Below are positions 61,503 to 64,000 of a stretch of DNA of 64,000 nucleotides, piece after piece. This stretch comes from Pectinatus haikarae. Its GTDB lineage: Bacteria; Bacillota; Negativicutes; Selenomonadales; Selenomonadaceae. A program made the position numbers and the translations under genes. Under the pieces are notes generated by a model. It was not told where the DNA came from. It saw only the letters and a program-made list of their open reading frames with translations, and ran no database searches. The stretch lies in NCBI RefSeq assembly GCF_030813505.1, contig NZ_JAUSUE010000005.1; one strand, written 5' to 3'. The stretch's first letter is position 1. Each line of letters starts with the position of its first letter.

Positions 61503-61541
61503 AAGTGGCTTCTGCCAATTTAAGGCAGGAGCCACTTTTTA
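61503..61541. terminator. Terminator between chemoreceptor and flavoprotein genes
   Basis: AAGTGGCTTCTGCC / GGCAGGAGCCACTT, followed by TTT on the plus strand and overlapping the stop of the minus-strand gene. Confidence 0.75.
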
Positions 61542-61931
61542 TTGCAATATTGTTTTTTCACCTGATATTGTTTGCAATACAGCGTGGACATTTTCGATAT
61601 GGAATATTTCGAATATGCCATCGCCGACAGAGTATAAATTACCAAGTGAAGGCATAGTTTGCAGGGCTTCTTTCTGGGAATCTTCTGTGGTGCAGAAAAC
61701 AGCTGTACCATTAATACGCAGAAGATTATAGTCTATGTCGACACAGCATATTTCTAAATTAGGATTGAGCACCAGCTGTTTGTACATGTCATTTTGGTTG
61801 GAAGTGCAGAAGGTCAGCTTGCCATTGTACTCCATGACAAACCCCAAAGGTCTTATGTGAGGGATATTGTCGCAGGTTGTTGCCAGATAAAAAATCTTGT
61901 TAGTCTTCAGGAATTTTAAGATGTCTTTCAT
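61539..61931 (-). CDS. Pyridoxamine 5'-phosphate oxidase-like flavoprotein
   Basis: 130 residues from ATG 61931, seven bases after AGGAGG; the frame reaches 61976. Split-barrel FMN fold: KTNKIFYLATTCDNIPHIRPLGFV near the N-terminus and a central LTFCTSNQNDMYKQL. Too short for a true PdxH. Transcribed with the HxlR regulator upstream. Confidence 0.88.
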   Translation of the reverse strand: MKDILKFLKTNKIFYLATTCDNIPHIRPLGFVMEYNGKLTFCTSNQNDMYKQLVLNPNLEICCVDIDYNLLRINGTAVFCTTEDSQKEALQTMPSLGNLYSVGDGIFEIFHIENVHAVLQTISGEKTILQ

Positions 61932-61989
61932 AAAGCGCCTCCTAGCAGGATTACAATAAATTAGATGGTCAGGCATTGTTTGATAGTAG

Positions 61990-62337
61990 TCATTGTTTCT
62001 TCATATATAATTGATAAGAACTGCCCCAATCGTATATGGCTTGAATTATGGGCTTCATGGATAAACCAAGTTCTGTAAGTTCATATTCAACATGCGGAGG
62101 TACTTCAGGAAAAACGGTTCGTTTTATGATTTGGTCCTGTTCTAATTCACGCAGTTGCAGTGTCAGCGATCTGTGAGTTATTGTTTTAAGCAGACGCCGC
62201 AGTTCGGTGAAACGTTTTTTTCCGCTTAAAAGTCGATAAAGAATAAGCCCTTTCCATTTGCCGCTGACAATATTTAAAGTAGTTTCTACAGGGCATGGTT
62301 CATAGACACACATAGAAGTATCTTGGGTATCGTTCAT
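61990..62337 (-). CDS. HxlR-family transcription regulator
   Basis: 115 residues: PVETTLNIVSGKWKGLILYRL, RRLLKTITHRSLTLQLRELEQ and EVPPHVEYELTELG are family marks. Contains a conserved Cys near residue 10 (MCVYEPC) that can sense redox or electrophiles in relatives. Divergent from a nitroreductase gene, the likely target. Confidence 0.92.
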   Translation of the reverse strand: MNDTQDTSMCVYEPCPVETTLNIVSGKWKGLILYRLLSGKKRFTELRRLLKTITHRSLTLQLRELEQDQIIKRTVFPEVPPHVEYELTELGLSMKPIIQAIYDWGSSYQLYMKKQ

Positions 62338-62411
62338 TCTAAAGCCCCCTTTTGAAAAGAAAAGATTTATTGAAGATAAGATAAGTATACTAGTTGAAGG
62401 AAGCCAATAGC

Positions 62412-62430
62412 AAGTATAAAAAATATACTT
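62412..62430. promoter_or_regulatory. Inverted repeat, possible HxlR operator
   Basis: AAGTATA-AAAAA-TATACTT in the divergent promoter region. Further copies of the half-site are AAGTATAC at 62383 and TATACTT near 62494. Confidence 0.5.
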
Positions 62431-62565
62431 TGGTAAAGTTTTATATATTATCTATAAAAATTTTGCGTACTTCCGATTATTTGCTGCATTTGATATACTT
62501 TTGATGAGGCTGAAGGATAGGTTTTGCTATGCTATTAAGACGGCTGAGGAAAGAAGGTAGTTGTG

Positions 62566-63237
62566 ATGCAATTTTGTGACAGACAGTTTATTTTAGACAC
62601 ATTTAATTTTCGCCATGCTTGCAAGCATTTTGACAAGGGAAGAAAGGTTTCGGCAGAGGATTTTGCTGTAATCTTAGAAGCGGGGAGATTATCGCCTAGC
62701 TCCTTTGGTTTTGAACCATGGTCATTTCTTGTAGTTGAGAACAGACAGCTTAAGGATAAGCTGTGGAATGCGGCATGGGGTGCACAGAACAGTTTCAAGG
62801 GGGCAAGTCATTTTGTTATTTTACTGGCAAGAAAAAAAATAGATACAGTCTATGATGCTGCTTATATAAAAGACATCATGAAAAACGTGCAGAATTTACC
62901 GGAAGCTGTAATTGAGCAAAGATTGAGTGCTTTTGAAAATTTTCAGAGAAAAGATTTTAATTTGCTCGAGAGTGAAAGAGCAATTTTTGACTGGGCGTCC
63001 AAGCAGACATATATAGCATTGGCTGATATGCTGACTGCTGCGGCAGCATTGGGGATAGATTCGTGTCCTATTGAGGGGTTTGATCAAAAAGAAGTAGATC
63101 AAATATTATCGGCTGAGGGTGTAATGGACAAAGCTCATTTTGGAGTGTCTGTAATGGCAGGATTCGGTTATAGGATGGCAGAACCGCATTCTAAGACACG
63201 CAGAAAAACAGAAGATGTGGTGAAGTGGATAGAATAA
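62566..63237 (+). CDS. NAD(P)H-dependent nitroreductase
   Basis: 223 residues from ATG 62566, after AGAAGG; a GTG directly before it is the alternative. FMN-binding FNFRHACKHFDKG, SPSSFGFEPWSFLV and the C-terminal GFGYRMAEPHSKTRR. NfsB/YfkO-like. Divergent from HxlR. Confidence 0.92.
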   Translation: MQFCDRQFILDTFNFRHACKHFDKGRKVSAEDFAVILEAGRLSPSSFGFEPWSFLVVENRQLKDKLWNAAWGAQNSFKGASHFVILLARKKIDTVYDAAYIKDIMKNVQNLPEAVIEQRLSAFENFQRKDFNLLESERAIFDWASKQTYIALADMLTAAAALGIDSCPIEGFDQKEVDQILSAEGVMDKAHFGVSVMAGFGYRMAEPHSKTRRKTEDVVKWIE

Positions 63238-63281
63238 AGAATATATAATAGAAAGTGTCCTTTAATCTGCAAAAAGCTGTA

Positions 63282-63336
63282 GAATTCCCCTTTATAAGAC
63301 AATGTCTGATAATTGTCTTATAAAGGGGAATTTTAT
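63282..63336 (+). terminator. Terminator after nitroreductase
   Basis: AATTCCCCTTTATAAGACAAT / ATTGTCTTATAAAGGGGAATT, 21 perfect pairs, followed by TTATTTTA. Confidence 0.9.
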
Positions 63337-63348
63337 TTTACTCAAGGT

Positions 63349-63362
63349 TTACATAAATGTAA
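63349..63362. promoter_or_regulatory. Inverted repeat before the binding-protein gene
   Basis: TTACAT-AA-ATGTAA, about 60 bases before the ATG. Possible operator; no regulator gene in the window. Confidence 0.35.
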
Positions 63363-63420
63363 CGATAAAAATATTATTTGATGTTATACTTCATTCATAC
63401 ACGAGGAGGTTAAAATAAGC

Positions 63421-64000
63421 ATGAAAAAAAATATTCTCAAAGCAGTAGCTGCGGCACTGATGACTGCGTCGTTATTGACGGGATGTGGGAACGATAATGC
63501 GGGATCAGAACAATCTGCTCAGGGAGATAAGGTAAAAATAGAATACTGGCATGTAAATGCAGAGACACAGGGTGGGAAAACTGTACAGGAACTTGTTGAT
63601 AAATTTAATGCGCAAAGCAAGGATGTGGAAGTTGTCGCCCGATACAACCCTGATATGTATAAAGGGCTTATGCAAAATTTGCAGGCTGAAGCGGCCGCAG
63701 GAAAATCGCCGGCTGTAGTACAGGTCGGATGGGCATTTTTAGATTACTTTTCAAATAATTTTACATACAGTGCGCCGCAAAAGATCATTGACAAAGATTT
63801 TTCGGATGATAAGAATTTTTTGCAGGACAATTTTTTACCCAATGTTTTGGATTTGGCAAAAAATAGTAAGGGTGATCAGGTCGGTATTCCCTATTCTCTC
63901 AGTACACCGGTGTTATATATTAACAGGGACTTGCTCCGGCAGGCGGGGCTTGATGAGAATGGACCGAAAACTTGGGAAGAGTTAATAAAATTTTCTGATA
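63421..64000 (+). CDS. ABC transporter extracellular solute-binding lipoprotein (family 1), 3' end outside window
   Basis: First 193 residues visible. Signal peptide with lipobox LLTGC (lipidated Cys near residue 22), then a low-complexity linker and IEYWHVNAETQGGKTVQELVDKFN, as in sugar or glycerol-3-phosphate binding proteins (UgpB group). GGAGG precedes the ATG. The permease genes would follow beyond the edge. Confidence 0.9.
   Translation, partial: MKKNILKAVAAALMTASLLTGCGNDNAGSEQSAQGDKVKIEYWHVNAETQGGKTVQELVDKFNAQSKDVEVVARYNPDMYKGLMQNLQAEAAAGKSPAVVQVGWAFLDYFSNNFTYSAPQKIIDKDFSDDKNFLQDNFLPNVLDLAKNSKGDQVGIPYSLSTPVLYINRDLLRQAGLDENGPKTWEELIKFSD

Noticed and set aside
1..64000. CRISPR array, tRNA genes, insertion sequences, phage genes
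   Set aside because: No regularly spaced repeats, no tRNA T-loop or CCA patterns in a cloverleaf context, and no transposase or phage proteins were found.

Overview
The window is about 64 kb of low-GC chromosome around a replication origin. The core order (remB-like, DUF721 and recF-dnaN-dnaA on the minus strand; rpmH-rnpA-yidD-yidC-jag-mnmE-mnmG-rsmG and parA-parB on the plus strand) is the classic oriC neighbourhood of Bacillota. Three features point to a strictly anaerobic, motile member of the Negativicutes (Selenomonadales type): three chemoreceptors, anaerobic oxidative-stress genes (desulfoferrodoxin, encapsulin with ferritin-like cargo) and Negativicutes-like lineage proteins. The taxon is inferred; no rRNA gene is present. 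I saw no tRNA or rRNA genes, no insertion sequences, no phage genes and no CRISPR array.

Layout. 1-2640 (minus): a metal P1B-type ATPase cut by the window edge, with two HMA-like partner proteins and a small membrane protein. It diverges from a Fur-box-controlled DUF3793-flavodoxin pair (2787-3886). 4237-8690: two methyl-accepting chemotaxis proteins and a small exported protein. 8932-18722: uracil permease, then a PyrR-attenuated pyrimidine operon pyrB-pyrC-carA-carB-pyrK-pyrD on the minus strand. 18733-22382: transglycosylase, coaE, mutM, a DUF2939-like protein and an EamA transporter. 22567-26391: a LysR regulator divergent from a ThrE-type exporter and an alcohol dehydrogenase. 26506-32111: prfC, sucD-sucC, an orphan PTS IIA and a GT8 glycosyltransferase that ends the recF operon.

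Origin. DnaA boxes flank dnaA on both sides (35.6-35.8 kb and 37.3-37.5 kb). An AT-rich stretch and a 3-nt periodic DnaA-trio-like tract lie just upstream of dnaN. Gene polarity switches here: mostly minus to the left, mostly plus to the right. A third DnaA-box cluster, part of it built into a terminator hairpin, follows rsmG at 45 kb. A near-consensus parS lies at 50.2 kb, with weaker copies inside parA and at 54.1 kb.

Right arm. Stand-alone AICAR transformylase, an atypical phosphofructokinase, a split cobalamin-dependent methionine synthase (metH plus separate activation protein), parAB, DUF4446 and cyclopropane synthase. An oxidative/iron-stress island follows (ferritin-like encapsulin cargo, encapsulin shell, superoxide reductase, nitroreductase, glutathione peroxidase), then an sCache chemoreceptor, an HxlR/flavoprotein/nitroreductase module and the start of a sugar-type ABC binding lipoprotein that runs off the window.

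Most unusual items: a phosphofructokinase with changed catalytic residues, the DnaA-box terminator cluster, a P1B ATPase lacking the usual TM4 Cys-Pro motif, a branched-RNA-like leader in front of the encapsulin operon, a G8 tract acting as the Shine-Dalgarno of a chemoreceptor, and a perfect 29-bp palindrome at the lysR promoter.
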